DNA of 64,000 nucleotides from Candidatus Zipacnadum vermilionense (GTDB taxonomy: Bacteria; Armatimonadota; Zipacnadia; Zipacnadales; Zipacnadaceae): NCBI GenBank assembly GCA_029821755.1, contig JALGSV010000010.1:1-64000 (forward strand), written 5' to 3'. The notes beneath the pieces were generated by a model, which was not told the DNA's origin, made no database searches, and worked only from the letters and a program-made list of their open reading frames with translations. A program made the translations under genes and the position numbers. This document shows positions 51,790 through 60,902 of the stretch, piece by piece; the first letter of the stretch is position 1, and each line of letters opens with the position of its first letter.

Positions 51790-54700
51790 GTGACAAAAAC
51801 CAATCGGCTCTTCGCCTGGATACTAGGTCTATTCTTGGTAGTCCTGGCCCTCATGCGCCTGCTCACCGTCTACACCGATTACCTGTGGATGGGCTCGATC
51901 GACCAGCAGGCCGTCTTCACCAAGCTCCTGTGGACCAAGGGTGCCCTCGGCCTGGTGATGGGCGCCGTCTTCTTCATTTGGCTGTGGTTCAACGTCCGCC
52001 TGGCCCGGCGCAAGCCCATCGAGGACGTCCCCCTTATCGGTAAGCGCCTGCTGCCCGATGAGGACCGCGAGCAGATCGAGATCTACGCCGACAAGGCGCT
52101 GCTCATCTTCTGCCTCATTGGCGCCATCTTCGCCGCCGTCTACGCTGCTGCCCAAGCCCTGCCCCTGCTCCAGTTCTTCAACGCTGTGCCGTTCGGCAAG
52201 ACCGACGCCATGTTCGGGAAGGACGTGGGCTTCTACATCTTCCGCCTGCCCTTCATTCTCTACCTATACCGGACGGCCATGTATATGATCGTCTTCGCCC
52301 TGATCACCTCGTTGCTGATCCACCTCTACCAGGAGAACATCCGCCTGGTCGGCAACACCATCCACGCCGACTCCCGCGCCCGCCGGCAGCTCCTGCTGCT
52401 GCTGGGGGCGGCGCTGGTCGTCAAGATCTACGGCTATCGCCTGGCCATGTACAACCTGCTCTACTCCGGCACCGGCAAGGTCTTCTGGGGCGCCTCCTAC
52501 ACCGATGTCTACGCTCGCCTGCCCGTGCTCTGGCTGATGATGTTGGTGGCCCTGGGCACTGCCGTAGTCATTTTTCTCTCCGTCAAGCGCCGCAGTTTCA
52601 AGGCCGCTGGTTGGTCGTTGGGCCTACTGATCGTGGCGTCACTGCTGGGGGGCACGGTCTACCCGGCGGCCATCCAGAAGCTAGTCGTCGGCCCCAACCA
52701 GCTCGAGAAGGAGCAGCTTTACATCCGCCGCAACATCGAGGCCACGCGCGACGCCTTCGGCCTGACCCAGGTGCATCGCAGCACTTACACGGTGGAGACC
52801 AGCATAACGCCTGCTCGTCTGGACGCCAACCGCGAGACGCTTAAGTCCATCCGCCTGTGGGACTACCGGCCCGTGGAGACCACCTTCGACATGCTCCAGA
52901 CGCTGCGCTCCTACTACAGCTTCCCCGGCGTGGATGTGGACCGCTACCGCGTGGGCGGGGAGCTGCGCCAGGTCTCCATCTCCGCCCGGCAACTGGACTA
53001 TACAAAGCTGCCCTCCACCAACTGGCTCAACGAGCGCCTCATCTACACCCACGGCTACGGCGCGGTAGTCTCGCCGGTCAACGAGGCCGACTCCCGCGGG
53101 CTGCCGATCTTCTGGGTCAGCGGCCTGCCTCCGACCAGCACCGTGCCGCAAATGGAGATCAAGCAGCCGGCGATCTACTACATGTCCGCCTCTCTGCCGC
53201 CGCTAATCGAGCTGGTCTCCTCGCCGCCTTCCCTGGAGGGTCCCCTGTCCGACGGGCAGTCCCCGGCCATGCCCGGCGGCTCCGCCGCCGGTCCGGGAGC
53301 CGCACCGCCTCCCGCCCTCACCGGACCGCTTTCCAAGCAGCCCGCCGGCGAGGTTTCCTACGTCCTGGTCAACACCAAACAACAGGAGTTGGACTACCCC
53401 TCGCTGGCCTCGGGCGACAGCACGCCCACCGGCGGCGACCAGAACCAGATGACCAGCTATAAGGGCCAGGGGGGTGTCTTGCTTAATTCCTTCTTCCGCC
53501 GCGTGGCTTTCGCCGCCCGCTTCTCCGACTTGCAGATTCTGTTGACCGCCTATCTCAAGTCGGACAGCCGCATCCAGATCAACCGCTATCTGCCGCAGTC
53601 TCTCACGGCCGCAGCCTCCTTTATGATCTACGACCCTGACCCTTACCTGGTCATGGAGGACGGCAACCTGCGCTGGATCTGCGATGCCTACACCGCCTCC
53701 AGTCGTTACCCGTACGCCACCCTGGCCTCGGAGATCGCCGCCGACTCGGTCAACCTGCCACGCGTCAACTATCTGCGCAACTCCGTCAAGGTCGTGGTGG
53801 ACGCCTACGAGGGCAAGCCTACCTTCTACGTGGTCGACCCCCAGGACCCCATCGTCCAGTGCTACCGTAAGATCTTCCCCACGCTCTTCACGGACGCGGG
53901 ACAGATGACGCCCACCATCCGCCGGCACCTGCGCTACCCGCTGCTGCAGTTCCTGACCCAGGCCAAGGTCTACGGCCTGTACCACATCGAGGACCCCACT
54001 ACCTACTTCAGCCGCGAGGATCAGTGGGCGGTGCCGCCGGAGGTCTACCAGGGCGCGCCGCGCCCCACCGAGCCGTACTACGTGGTCATGCAACTCCCCG
54101 GTACTGACCAGCAGCAGTTCTTGGTCATGCTTCCCTTCGTGCTCAAGGGCCGCGAGGAGCGCGTGGCGGTCGCCTGGATGGCCGCCATCTGCGACGACCC
54201 CGATTACGGCAAGCTGGTGGTCTACGACTTCCCCAAGGGCGAGGCGGTGATGGGCCCGATGCAGTTTGAGGGCCTCATCGACCAGAACCCGCAGATCTCC
54301 CAGGACTTCACCCTGTGGGGACAGTCGGGGTCGCGGGTGGTGCGGGGCAACACGCTGATGATCCCGATTGACGGGAACATGTTGTACATCGAGCCGGTGT
54401 ACCTGGTCTCAACGGAGAAGAACGCCATTCCCCAGCTCCAGCGGGTGATTGTCGCGCACGGCGAGAAGATCGTCATGGAACCGACGCTGGATCAGGCGCT
54501 CACCAGCTTGTTCGGCGTGGAGTTGAATCTGGCGGAGGGCGGCCCGAAGAAGATCATCGTCTCCGGCTTCGGCGCCACTACCGCCTCCCCCGCGGTAGCC
54601 CCGCCGGCGGTCCCCGGTAGCGCCGCCGTCTCGCCCGTGCCCGCCACCGGCACCAACCAGGAGCTGATCAAGCGCGCCAGCCAGACCTTCCAGGAGGGCG

Positions 54701-54795
54701 ACGCCGCCCGCCAGAAGGGCGATCTGGCCACCTATCAGCAGAAGATGAAGGAGGTCGGCCAGATCCTGAGGCAGCTGGAGGGCAGCGGAGGATAG
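51790..54795 (+). CDS. UPF0182 family membrane protein
   Basis: 1001 residues. Seven hydrophobic helices fill the first 290 residues (LFAWILGLFLVVLALMRLL and others), followed by a large external domain. YLWMGSIDQQAVF, RNIEATRDAFGL, LPSTNWLNERLIYTHGYG and LNLMDAF-like C-terminal order (LDQALTSLFG) fit the UPF0182/COG1615 family, known from Actinobacteria, Firmicutes and Cyanobacteria; function unknown. Start is GTG 51790 with GGAGG 9 nt upstream. A Pro/Ala-rich linker precedes the final helical segment. Confidence 0.9.
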   Translation: MTKTNRLFAWILGLFLVVLALMRLLTVYTDYLWMGSIDQQAVFTKLLWTKGALGLVMGAVFFIWLWFNVRLARRKPIEDVPLIGKRLLPDEDREQIEIYADKALLIFCLIGAIFAAVYAAAQALPLLQFFNAVPFGKTDAMFGKDVGFYIFRLPFILYLYRTAMYMIVFALITSLLIHLYQENIRLVGNTIHADSRARRQLLLLLGAALVVKIYGYRLAMYNLLYSGTGKVFWGASYTDVYARLPVLWLMMLVALGTAVVIFLSVKRRSFKAAGWSLGLLIVASLLGGTVYPAAIQKLVVGPNQLEKEQLYIRRNIEATRDAFGLTQVHRSTYTVETSITPARLDANRETLKSIRLWDYRPVETTFDMLQTLRSYYSFPGVDVDRYRVGGELRQVSISARQLDYTKLPSTNWLNERLIYTHGYGAVVSPVNEADSRGLPIFWVSGLPPTSTVPQMEIKQPAIYYMSASLPPLIELVSSPPSLEGPLSDGQSPAMPGGSAAGPGAAPPPALTGPLSKQPAGEVSYVLVNTKQQELDYPSLASGDSTPTGGDQNQMTSYKGQGGVLLNSFFRRVAFAARFSDLQILLTAYLKSDSRIQINRYLPQSLTAAASFMIYDPDPYLVMEDGNLRWICDAYTASSRYPYATLASEIAADSVNLPRVNYLRNSVKVVVDAYEGKPTFYVVDPQDPIVQCYRKIFPTLFTDAGQMTPTIRRHLRYPLLQFLTQAKVYGLYHIEDPTTYFSREDQWAVPPEVYQGAPRPTEPYYVVMQLPGTDQQQFLVMLPFVLKGREERVAVAWMAAICDDPDYGKLVVYDFPKGEAVMGPMQFEGLIDQNPQISQDFTLWGQSGSRVVRGNTLMIPIDGNMLYIEPVYLVSTEKNAIPQLQRVIVAHGEKIVMEPTLDQALTSLFGVELNLAEGGPKKIIVSGFGATTASPAVAPPAVPGSAAVSPVPATGTNQELIKRASQTFQEGDAARQKGDLATYQQKMKEVGQILRQLEGSGG

Positions 54796-54806
54796 GGCTG
54801 CCGTTA

Positions 54807-54855
54807 GTAGGGCGGACATGCCGCGGAGTATTGTCCCGCGAAATGTCCGCCCTAC
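54807..54855. repeat. Long REP-like inverted repeat
   Basis: GTAGGGCGGACAT ... ATGTCCGCCCTAC, 13-bp perfect arms with an inner CCGCGG...CCCGCG pair. It lies between the UPF0182 gene and the HAD gene and could also end transcription. Confidence 0.75.
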
Positions 54856-54895
54856 GGGACCCAGATTCGACTTCACATACGCCCCTCACGCACTC

Positions 54896-55567
54896 ATGAC
54901 TCCCAACCGCCTTCCCCAGGCCGTCGTCTTCGACTTCGACGGTACTCTCGTCGATTCGCAGATCGACTTTGGCCTCATGCGCCGTCGAGTCGTGGAGCAC
55001 CTCGCCGACTGGCGCTTTGAGCCCGACCCCGCGGCAGCCCGCATGATTCTGGAGGCGGTGCACTGGGCCCGCGAGCGCCTGGCGGAGCGGTCGCGGGAGG
55101 AGGCCGAGCGCTACTACCGTGAGGCTCAGGCGATCATCTGGGAGGTGGAGCGCCCCTTCTGTGAGCGCGCTCAGCCCTTCCCCGGCGTGCCGGAAGCCCT
55201 CGAGCGCGCTCACGCCGCCGGTCTGCGCCTGGCGGTTATCACTCGCAACTCCCACGCCGGGGTCGACCTGGTGCTGCAGCGTCATCCCTTGCGCCTCGAG
55301 ACCTTCGTCACCCGGGAGGACGTCTCCCAAGTCAAGCCCCACCCGGCCCATCTGCTGCTGGCCTTGGACCAACTGGGCGTGGCGGTGCAGAATACCTGGA
55401 TGATCGGCGATCATCCTACCGACATCACGTGCGGTCGCGAGGCCGGCGCTCACACCGGCGCCGTTCTTACCACCGGCACCTGCGCCGACGAGTTCCGTCG
55501 CCTGGGCGCCGACCTAGTCTGCGACACCACGCCGGAACTGGTGGATTGTTTGCTAACCATATGTTAG
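54896..55567 (+). CDS. HAD-superfamily phosphatase (phosphoglycolate phosphatase-like)
   Basis: 223 residues of the HAD hydrolase fold. Motif I is VFDFDGTLVDS with both catalytic Asp residues, motif II is LAVITRNS, the Lys of motif III is in SQVKPHPAHLL, and motif IV is MIGDHPTDITCGREAG. A helical cap lies between I and II. The substrate could be 2-phosphoglycolate or a sugar phosphate. Start 54896 is set by the first strand. Confidence 0.88.
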   Translation: MTPNRLPQAVVFDFDGTLVDSQIDFGLMRRRVVEHLADWRFEPDPAAARMILEAVHWARERLAERSREEAERYYREAQAIIWEVERPFCERAQPFPGVPEALERAHAAGLRLAVITRNSHAGVDLVLQRHPLRLETFVTREDVSQVKPHPAHLLLALDQLGVAVQNTWMIGDHPTDITCGREAGAHTGAVLTTGTCADEFRRLGADLVCDTTPELVDCLLTIC

Positions 55568-55651
55568 CCGCAACGCTTGCGGCTCGGGCCGCAGAGGCGG
55601 CACCGTCGCCGAACTCAGTTCGTATGCTGGCGAAACGGCGGTGACGGCCGA

Positions 55652-55709
55652 CGCAGGCTTGGAAGCCTGCGCTACCCCAGAGGGCGGGCTGGAAGCCCGC
55701 CCCACGCGG
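55652..55709. repeat. Tandem pair of REP-like palindromes
   Basis: CGCAGGCT-TGGA-AGCCTGCG plus CTACC (55652-55676), directly followed by GGGCGGGCT-GGA-AGCCCGCCC plus CACGC (55682-55707). The two stems differ yet each pairs fully, and both flank types of the family are represented. Confidence 0.85.
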
Positions 55710-55719
55710 AGCATTGACC

Positions 55720-56718
55720 ATGACCGCCTGCCACCTGCCTACCGGCAAGCTCCCGCACGATCTCCTTTGCCGCCTGCTCGTCGGCCTCCCGCCTGACCCC
55801 AGCGTCGTAGTCGGCCCCGGCTGGGGGCGGGATGTAGCCGTGCTGGAGGTCGGGGCCGGCCCCGACTACCTCGCCGCCACCGCCGACCCGATCACCTTCG
55901 CCACCGACGCCCTGGGTGAATACGCCCTCGCCGTCAACCTCAACGACCTGGCCACCAGCGGCGGCGAGCCGCGCTGGTTCCTGGTGACGCTGCTTCTCCC
56001 CGCCGGCCCGGCCACCGAGCAGACCGCCGCGGACCTTTTCGGCCAGTTGCGCCGGGCTGCCGAGCGCTACGGCGTCTCCCTGGTGGGCGGGCATACCGAG
56101 GTCACCCCGGCGGTGACGCAGCCAGTGGTCTGTGGAACGATGCTGGGAACAGTGCCACGGGGCGGCTACCTCACCTCCGCCGGTACGCAAGCGGGGGACG
56201 AGATCCTGGTCCTGGGCGCCGTGCCGGTGGAAGGGACCTCTCTGCTGGCGCGGGAGCAGGGAGAGAAGCTCCAGGAGTTGGGGTTCACCGCAGCGGATAT
56301 CGCCGAGGCCGCAGCGCTGCTGTACGACCCGGGGATCTGCGTGCTTGCCTACGCCCGGCTGCTGCGGGAGGCGGGGGCGCAGGTCCACGCCTTGCACGAC
56401 CCGACCGAGGGTGGCCTGGCCACGGGCTTGTGGGAAATGGCTGGGGCTTCCGGCGTCCAGATCGACGCGGACCTGGCGGCAGCCCCGCTACTGCCGCTGG
56501 CCGAGCGCTTCTGCACGGCGTTGGGGCTGGACTGGCAAGGCCTCATCGCCTCCGGCTGTCTGCTGGCCGCGGTAGCGCCGGGGGGAGCAGCGGCGGTGGG
56601 AGTCGCGGCAGCGCAGCGGGGCATCCCGGTTGCACAAATAGGGACGGCAAGCAAAGCCGCACAACCAGGCGTGCCGGGTGTGCCACTGTTCGAACAGGAT
56701 GAGCTGACCAGACTGTGA
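55720..56718 (+). CDS. AIR synthase-related protein (HypE/PurM/ThiL-like)
   Basis: 332 residues of the PurM-fold ATPase superfamily. LAATADPITFATDALGEYALAVNLNDLATSGGEP is the conserved ATP/metal segment, with SLVGGHTEVT and LHDPTEGGLATGLWEMA (close to HypE and its archaeal relatives). No hyp or hydrogenase genes are near, so it is probably one of the stand-alone AIR-synthase-like proteins of unknown substrate. Start 55720 (ATG) with CGGAG upstream. Confidence 0.83.
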   Translation: MTACHLPTGKLPHDLLCRLLVGLPPDPSVVVGPGWGRDVAVLEVGAGPDYLAATADPITFATDALGEYALAVNLNDLATSGGEPRWFLVTLLLPAGPATEQTAADLFGQLRRAAERYGVSLVGGHTEVTPAVTQPVVCGTMLGTVPRGGYLTSAGTQAGDEILVLGAVPVEGTSLLAREQGEKLQELGFTAADIAEAAALLYDPGICVLAYARLLREAGAQVHALHDPTEGGLATGLWEMAGASGVQIDADLAAAPLLPLAERFCTALGLDWQGLIASGCLLAAVAPGGAAAVGVAAAQRGIPVAQIGTASKAAQPGVPGVPLFEQDELTRL

Positions 56719-57084
56719 CCCTCGGTGAGGCCGGCCCCCGAGCGCCGGCAGATTTCCCGCCTGTCGCCAGGCCAGGCACCCTGACTCGACCTAACCCTCC
56801 CCGAGGTTGTCAGATTCCTGAACGCGACCTGCTTCATTTAGAGTTGACCCCTTGATGTAAGCCGGATTTCACTATATAATCATAGTGTTGTCGAGCCAGT
56901 GTCCATCTGCGGGGGCCTCCCACCCTCCGCCTGGGCTATCCCGATCATCCCTATTTGAACTGACTCGTACCGGAAGGCACGCTGTACCGGGGCCTTCCTG
57001 ATGCCAGTTGGGCGCCGATTGCCACTCGCCATCGGCTTGTATCGTTGTGCCCAGTGCTATCGCGTCGGTCCGGAGTGGATCAGG
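56719..57084. other. 366-bp intergenic region with promoter and long leader
   Basis: It contains the promoter at 56852-56880 and about 200 nt of leader before the regulator gene. An in-frame ATG at 57001 would add 28 residues to that protein. No terminator for the gene at 55720 was certain. Confidence 0.45.
56852..56880 (+). promoter_or_regulatory. Sigma70-type promoter of the exopolysaccharide operon
   Basis: TTGATG (56852-56857), a 17-bp spacer and a perfect TATAAT (56875-56880). A second TTGACC lies 8 bp further upstream but is too far for a normal spacer. It would drive the regulator gene and the genes behind it. Confidence 0.75.
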
Positions 57085-57738
57085 ATGAGTGTAAGCGCCG
57101 CAGTCATCGGTATGCTGCCCGAGAGCCCGGACTTCACCGAACTGGAGGAACTGGCCGGGGATCACCTTTCCCACCTGCACTTCGCTCGCGATCTGGGGGA
57201 GGCGGGCGAGTTCGTGCCCGGCTCCGATTACGTGCTGGTGCTCGCCGCCCACCTGTGCCATGCCTCCGAGGCCCAGATGCTGGCCGTGCGCGCCAACTCG
57301 AACGCCACCTGGGTGCTGCTACAAGGCGACGCCGACGGCGTACTCCCCTCCTGGGCCCGCGGTCTCCAGTTCGACCATCGACTTCACTGTGGATACGACT
57401 CATCTGCGCCCTGCCCTTCTTCGCCAATGCGGTTCTCCTCCCACTTACTGCGCGTAGGTTCCCTCGCCCTCAACACGCGCAGCGGCGAGCTCGAAGTCGG
57501 CGACCGCACCGTCCAGCTCACCCCGCGTGAGTGCCGCCTGCTCAGCGTCTTCCTCAGCCGCCCCAACGAGGTGCTGAAGAAGGAGGAGCTGATGGAGGGC
57601 TGCTGGGGCGAGACCAATCACCACATCAATCTCGTCCAGGTGACGATCCGCCGCCTACGCCAGAAGCTATCCGCACTGGCCGATACCTCCGATCTGATCG
57701 AGAACTGTCGGGGCTTCGGCTACAAGCTGAACGCCTAG
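57085..57738 (+). CDS. Winged-helix (OmpR/PhoB-type) regulator with unusual N-terminal domain
   Basis: 217 residues. The C-terminal domain (about 120-217) is a trans_reg_C winged helix: QLTPRECRLLSVFLSRPNEVLKKEELMEGCW, VQVTIRRLRQKL and CRGFGYKLNA. The N-terminal 100 residues look like a receiver-type alpha/beta domain, but the strand SDYVLVLAAH has no Asp at the phosphorylation position. It is therefore an atypical regulator, probably not controlled by a kinase in the usual way. It heads the polysaccharide gene group. Confidence 0.82.
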   Translation: MSVSAAVIGMLPESPDFTELEELAGDHLSHLHFARDLGEAGEFVPGSDYVLVLAAHLCHASEAQMLAVRANSNATWVLLQGDADGVLPSWARGLQFDHRLHCGYDSSAPCPSSPMRFSSHLLRVGSLALNTRSGELEVGDRTVQLTPRECRLLSVFLSRPNEVLKKEELMEGCWGETNHHINLVQVTIRRLRQKLSALADTSDLIENCRGFGYKLNA

Positions 57739-57760
57739 ATACGGCAGGCCCGACGGTTCT

Positions 57761-57818
57761 CCGGCGAGGCCGCGTCGCGCGGCCTGCAATGAGGGTCGCG
57801 GGCCGGGAGGCCGGCCCC
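57761..57818. repeat. Dispersed about 57-bp GC-rich repeat, copy 3 (inverted)
   Basis: Reverse complement begins GGGGCCGGCC and ends GCGACGCGGCCTCGCCGG, matching the ends of the copies at 3651 and 16790. Confidence 0.5.
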
Positions 57819-57869
57819 TCCGCTCCTGAAGGTTACAGCCCGCCCCAAGTCGAATCACCCTCCTCGGCC

Positions 57870-58463
57870 ATGTACCTGCGTTACGGCAAGCGCCTTCTCG
57901 ATTTCACTGTCGCGCTAGTGTCCCTGCCTTTCCTGCTTCTGCCGGGGGCCTTGCTGGCCGTCGCCGTTTGGGCCGGCTCCGGACGCCCAGTCTTCTACCG
58001 CCAGGAGCGCGTGGGCCGGGGCGGGAAGCCCTTCCGCATCGCCAAGTTCCGCACCATGGTCGTGCGCGCTCCCGGCGACAGCACCGTTACCGTCGCCGGC
58101 GACACCCGCATGACTTCGGTCGGCCGCTTCCTGCGCCGCTGCAAGCTGGACGAGCTGCCGCAGTTGTGGAACGTCTTGGTCGGCGACATGAGCCTGGTCG
58201 GCCCCCGCCCGGACGTCCCCGGCTACGCCGACCGCCTGCAGGGCGAGGCCCGGCGCGTGCTGGAGTTGCGCCCCGGGATCACCGGCCCCGCCACCCTCGC
58301 TTACCGCAACGAGGAAGACATCCTCTCCCACCAACCCGATCCGGTGCGGTATAATGACGAGGTCATCTGGCCGGACAAGGTCCGGCTGAACCTGGAGTAC
58401 CTCGACGCCGCGAGCCTGGGGAAGGACCTGGGCTACGTGTGGCGGACCGCCCTGGGAAAATAG
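57870..58463 (+). CDS. Sugar transferase (undecaprenyl-phosphate sugar phosphotransferase, bacterial sugar transferase family)
   Basis: 197 residues. One N-terminal helix (LLDFTVALVSLPFLLLPGALLAVAV) is followed by the catalytic domain PVFYRQERVGRGGKPFRIAKFRTM and KLDELPQLWNVLVGDMSLVGPRP, the WcaJ/PglC-type monotopic phosphoglycosyl transferase signature with its Asp-Glu dyad. It puts the first sugar phosphate on the polyprenyl carrier. Minimal form without the long N-terminal membrane domain of WcaJ. Confidence 0.93.
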   Translation: MYLRYGKRLLDFTVALVSLPFLLLPGALLAVAVWAGSGRPVFYRQERVGRGGKPFRIAKFRTMVVRAPGDSTVTVAGDTRMTSVGRFLRRCKLDELPQLWNVLVGDMSLVGPRPDVPGYADRLQGEARRVLELRPGITGPATLAYRNEEDILSHQPDPVRYNDEVIWPDKVRLNLEYLDAASLGKDLGYVWRTALGK

Positions 58464-58471
58464 CGCAGGAG

Positions 58472-58496
58472 CGCGGGCGAAAAGCCCGCCCCCTGC
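58472..58496. repeat. REP-like palindrome
   Basis: GCGGGC-GAAAA-GCCCGC within outer CGCAGG...CCTGCG arms, in the 45-bp gap between sugar transferase and aminotransferase genes. Confidence 0.6.
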
Positions 58497-58508
58497 GAAG
58501 AAGACACC

Positions 58509-59651
58509 ATGCCCCTCCCGCTCTCCCAACCTGATCTGACCGACGCCGAGATCACCGCGGTCCTGGAGGTCCTGCGCTCACCCCGCCTGGCGCTGGGACC
58601 CAAGGTCACCGCGTTCGAGCAGGCCCTGGCCGACTACTCCGGCTGCCGCTTTGGCGTGGCCGTCAACAGTGGCACCAGCGCTCTGCACCTGATCGTCCGT
58701 GCCCTGGGGATCGGCGAGGGCGACGAGGTCCTCACCACCCCCTTCAGCTTCGTCGCCTCCGCCAACTGCATCCTGTTCGAGCGTGCCGTCCCGGTCTTCG
58801 TGGACATTGATCCGATCACCCTGAACCTCGATGTTGACCGCGTCGAAGCCGCCATCACTCCCCGCACCCGTGCCATTCTGGCCGTGGACATCTTCGGCCG
58901 GCCCGCGGACTGGGCACGCCTACAGGAGATCTCCCGCCGCCACGGTCTGCTGCTCATCGAGGACTCTTGCGAAGCGATTGGGGCCCGCTATCGCCAGCCG
59001 GACGGGGCCTGGGCCCGCTGCGGCTCCCTGGCCGACGCCGGCTGCTTCGCCTTCTACCCCAACAAGCAGATGACCACCGGCGAGGGCGGCATGATCGTCA
59101 CCGACAACGAGGAAACCGCCCGCCTGTGCCGGAGCATGTCCAACCAGGGGCGCGACGAGGGCGCCGGCTGGCTGCAGCATGCTCGTTTGGGCTATAACTA
59201 CCGCCTCTCCGACCTCAACTGCGCCCTGGGGATTGCCCAGCTTCAGCGCCTGCCGGAGATGCTGGCGGCCCGCGCGCAGGTGGCCACCTGGTACAACGAG
59301 GCCCTGGCCGACCTGCCCCAGATCGAGACCCCCGCCGAGCGCGAGGGCGAGGAGATCAGTTGGTTCGTCTACGTCGTGCGCCTCACTGAGGGCCACACTC
59401 GCGCCGACCGCGACGCCGTCCTGGCCCACCTGCGCGCGCGGGAAATCGGTTGCAGCGACTACTTCACGCCCATCCATCTGCAGCCGTATCTCCGGGAGCA
59501 ACTGAGCCACGCCCCGGGCGACTTCCCCGTCACCGAGAGCGTCTCCGCCCGTACGGTCGCCCTACCTTTCTACAACCGCCTGACCCGGGAGCAGGTTGCC
59601 GAGGTGTCGGCGGCGCTGCAGGAGGGGCTGGCTACCCGGAGCCCCCGATGA
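58509..59651 (+). CDS. DegT/DnrJ/EryC1/StrS family sugar aminotransferase
   Basis: A 380-residue PLP enzyme that aminates a nucleotide-linked keto-sugar. It shows VNSGTSALHLIVRALGI and TTPFSFVASANCILF, then the cofactor Asp in LLIEDSCEAIGARY, and the PLP Lys in FYPNKQMTTGEGGMI. NYRLSDLNCALGIAQL is also conserved. With the transferase before it, it suggests an amino-sugar in the surface polymer. VanZ overlaps its stop (ATGA). Confidence 0.94.
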   Translation: MPLPLSQPDLTDAEITAVLEVLRSPRLALGPKVTAFEQALADYSGCRFGVAVNSGTSALHLIVRALGIGEGDEVLTTPFSFVASANCILFERAVPVFVDIDPITLNLDVDRVEAAITPRTRAILAVDIFGRPADWARLQEISRRHGLLLIEDSCEAIGARYRQPDGAWARCGSLADAGCFAFYPNKQMTTGEGGMIVTDNEETARLCRSMSNQGRDEGAGWLQHARLGYNYRLSDLNCALGIAQLQRLPEMLAARAQVATWYNEALADLPQIETPAEREGEEISWFVYVVRLTEGHTRADRDAVLAHLRAREIGCSDYFTPIHLQPYLREQLSHAPGDFPVTESVSARTVALPFYNRLTREQVAEVSAALQEGLATRSPR

Positions 59652-60127
59652 GGCGCGGGCTGTCGGCGCTGGCGCCCGTCGCGGCCTGGCTGGGCCTCAT
59701 CGCCTTGTGGTCCAGCGGGGTCGGCGCGCATGACCACATCACCCGTTGGGTGATCGAGCGCCTGGGCGGCTGGTTCCCCGGCTTGTGGTCCGACACCGCC
59801 GCCTGCGCCCACCTCTCCAACGCTCTGTGGGACCTGCGCAAGCCGGCGCACCTGCTCGAGTACGCCGTCCTGGCGCTGCTTACCTACCGCGCCGCGGCCA
59901 TACTCACCTCGGCGAGTCGCCGGCGCCTAGCCGTCACGGCGGTAGTTTTCTGCAGTCTGGTCGGTGCGCTGGACGAACTCCACCAATCCCTCGACCCGAT
60001 TCGCACCGGCCTCCCCACCGACGCGCTGGTGGACGTCCTGGGCGCAGTGCTAGGCCTGGCCTGCGGCGCGTTGGTGAGGCGCTGGCGGGATACGCGCCGA
60101 CGATCATGCTCCCCCTCCTCCACATAG
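59648..60127 (+). CDS. VanZ family protein
   Basis: A 159-residue membrane protein with four hydrophobic helices. LRKPAHLLEYAVLALL and the conserved DELHQSLDPIRTGLPTDALVDVLGAVLG are VanZ motifs. VanZ-like proteins occur widely beside polysaccharide genes. It starts inside the stop of the aminotransferase (ATGA), so translation is coupled. Its end overlaps lipB by 22 bp. Confidence 0.9.
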   Translation: MRRGLSALAPVAAWLGLIALWSSGVGAHDHITRWVIERLGGWFPGLWSDTAACAHLSNALWDLRKPAHLLEYAVLALLTYRAAAILTSASRRRLAVTAVVFCSLVGALDELHQSLDPIRTGLPTDALVDVLGAVLGLACGALVRRWRDTRRRSCSPSST

Positions 60128-60798
60128 CCGACCTGGCGTGTCGTGACTTCGCGCAAGTCCGAGGCCTGCAGGAGCGCCTGGTGCAGGCGCGCCGGGCGGG
60201 GCGGATTCCGGACACCCTGCTGTTCTGCTCCCACCCCCCCGTCGTAACCGCCGGCCGCGCCACTACCCCCGCCGAGCTCGCCGCCGCCCACCCGGCCCTG
60301 GAGGCCGCCGGGATTCCCCTCCTCCGCTGCGAGCGCGGGGGGCAGCTCACCTACCACAACCCCGGCCAGGTCATTCTCTACCCTATCGTCCGGCTGGAGG
60401 GCGCCGAGCGCGATCTGCACGCCTTCCAGCACGGCCTGGAGGAGACGACCCTCGCGGCGCTGGCGGAGGCCGGCGTCACCGCGGCTCGGCGCAAGGGGTA
60501 CCCTGGCGTCTGGATGGGCTCCGCCAAGCTCGCCTCCCTGGGGATCGCGGTGCGCGGCTGGGTCACCTGGCACGGCCTGGCGCTCAATCTGGAGGGCGAC
60601 CTTTCCCCCTTCCGTCTCTTCGATCCCTGCGGAATCAGCGCCCTAACCGTAACGTCTCTGGAGGTGGAGAGGGGCGTTGCGCCGAATCGCCGGCGGCTGC
60701 AGGAACTGCTGGCCGCCGCCTTTTGTCACCACTTCCGGCGTGAAGGCTGCTGGGTCCCGGCGGAGGAGATCTGCTCCGAAGAAGTGCACGTCGGCTAG
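60106..60798 (+). CDS. lipB: Octanoyl-[ACP]:protein octanoyltransferase
   Basis: A 230-residue enzyme that moves octanoyl from ACP to lipoyl domains, the first step of lipoate synthesis. ERGGQLTYHNPGQVILYP is the LipB signature. The catalytic pair is Lys141 (GSAKLASLGIAVRGWVTWHG) and Cys175 (FDPCGI). It overlaps vanZ and lies inside a polysaccharide gene group, which is unusual; lipA is not in the window. Confidence 0.95.
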   Translation: MLPLLHIADLACRDFAQVRGLQERLVQARRAGRIPDTLLFCSHPPVVTAGRATTPAELAAAHPALEAAGIPLLRCERGGQLTYHNPGQVILYPIVRLEGAERDLHAFQHGLEETTLAALAEAGVTAARRKGYPGVWMGSAKLASLGIAVRGWVTWHGLALNLEGDLSPFRLFDPCGISALTVTSLEVERGVAPNRRRLQELLAAAFCHHFRREGCWVPAEEICSEEVHVG

Positions 60799-60844
60799 GA
60801 ACCTCTGCCGCCGGTAATGTGTCATAAACAACAGTTGCCGACCG

Positions 60845-60873
60845 GGCCCGTCCTCATCGGGACGGGCCTTGTT
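60845..60873 (+). terminator. Terminator-like hairpin after lipB
   Basis: GGCCCGTCC-TCATCG-GGACGGGCC followed by TTGTTAT. It is 46 bp past the lipB stop and may separate lipB from the next genes. Confidence 0.6.
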
Positions 60874-60902
60874 ATCGTCATCAAGCGCAGGGAGGAGCGC
60901 CA

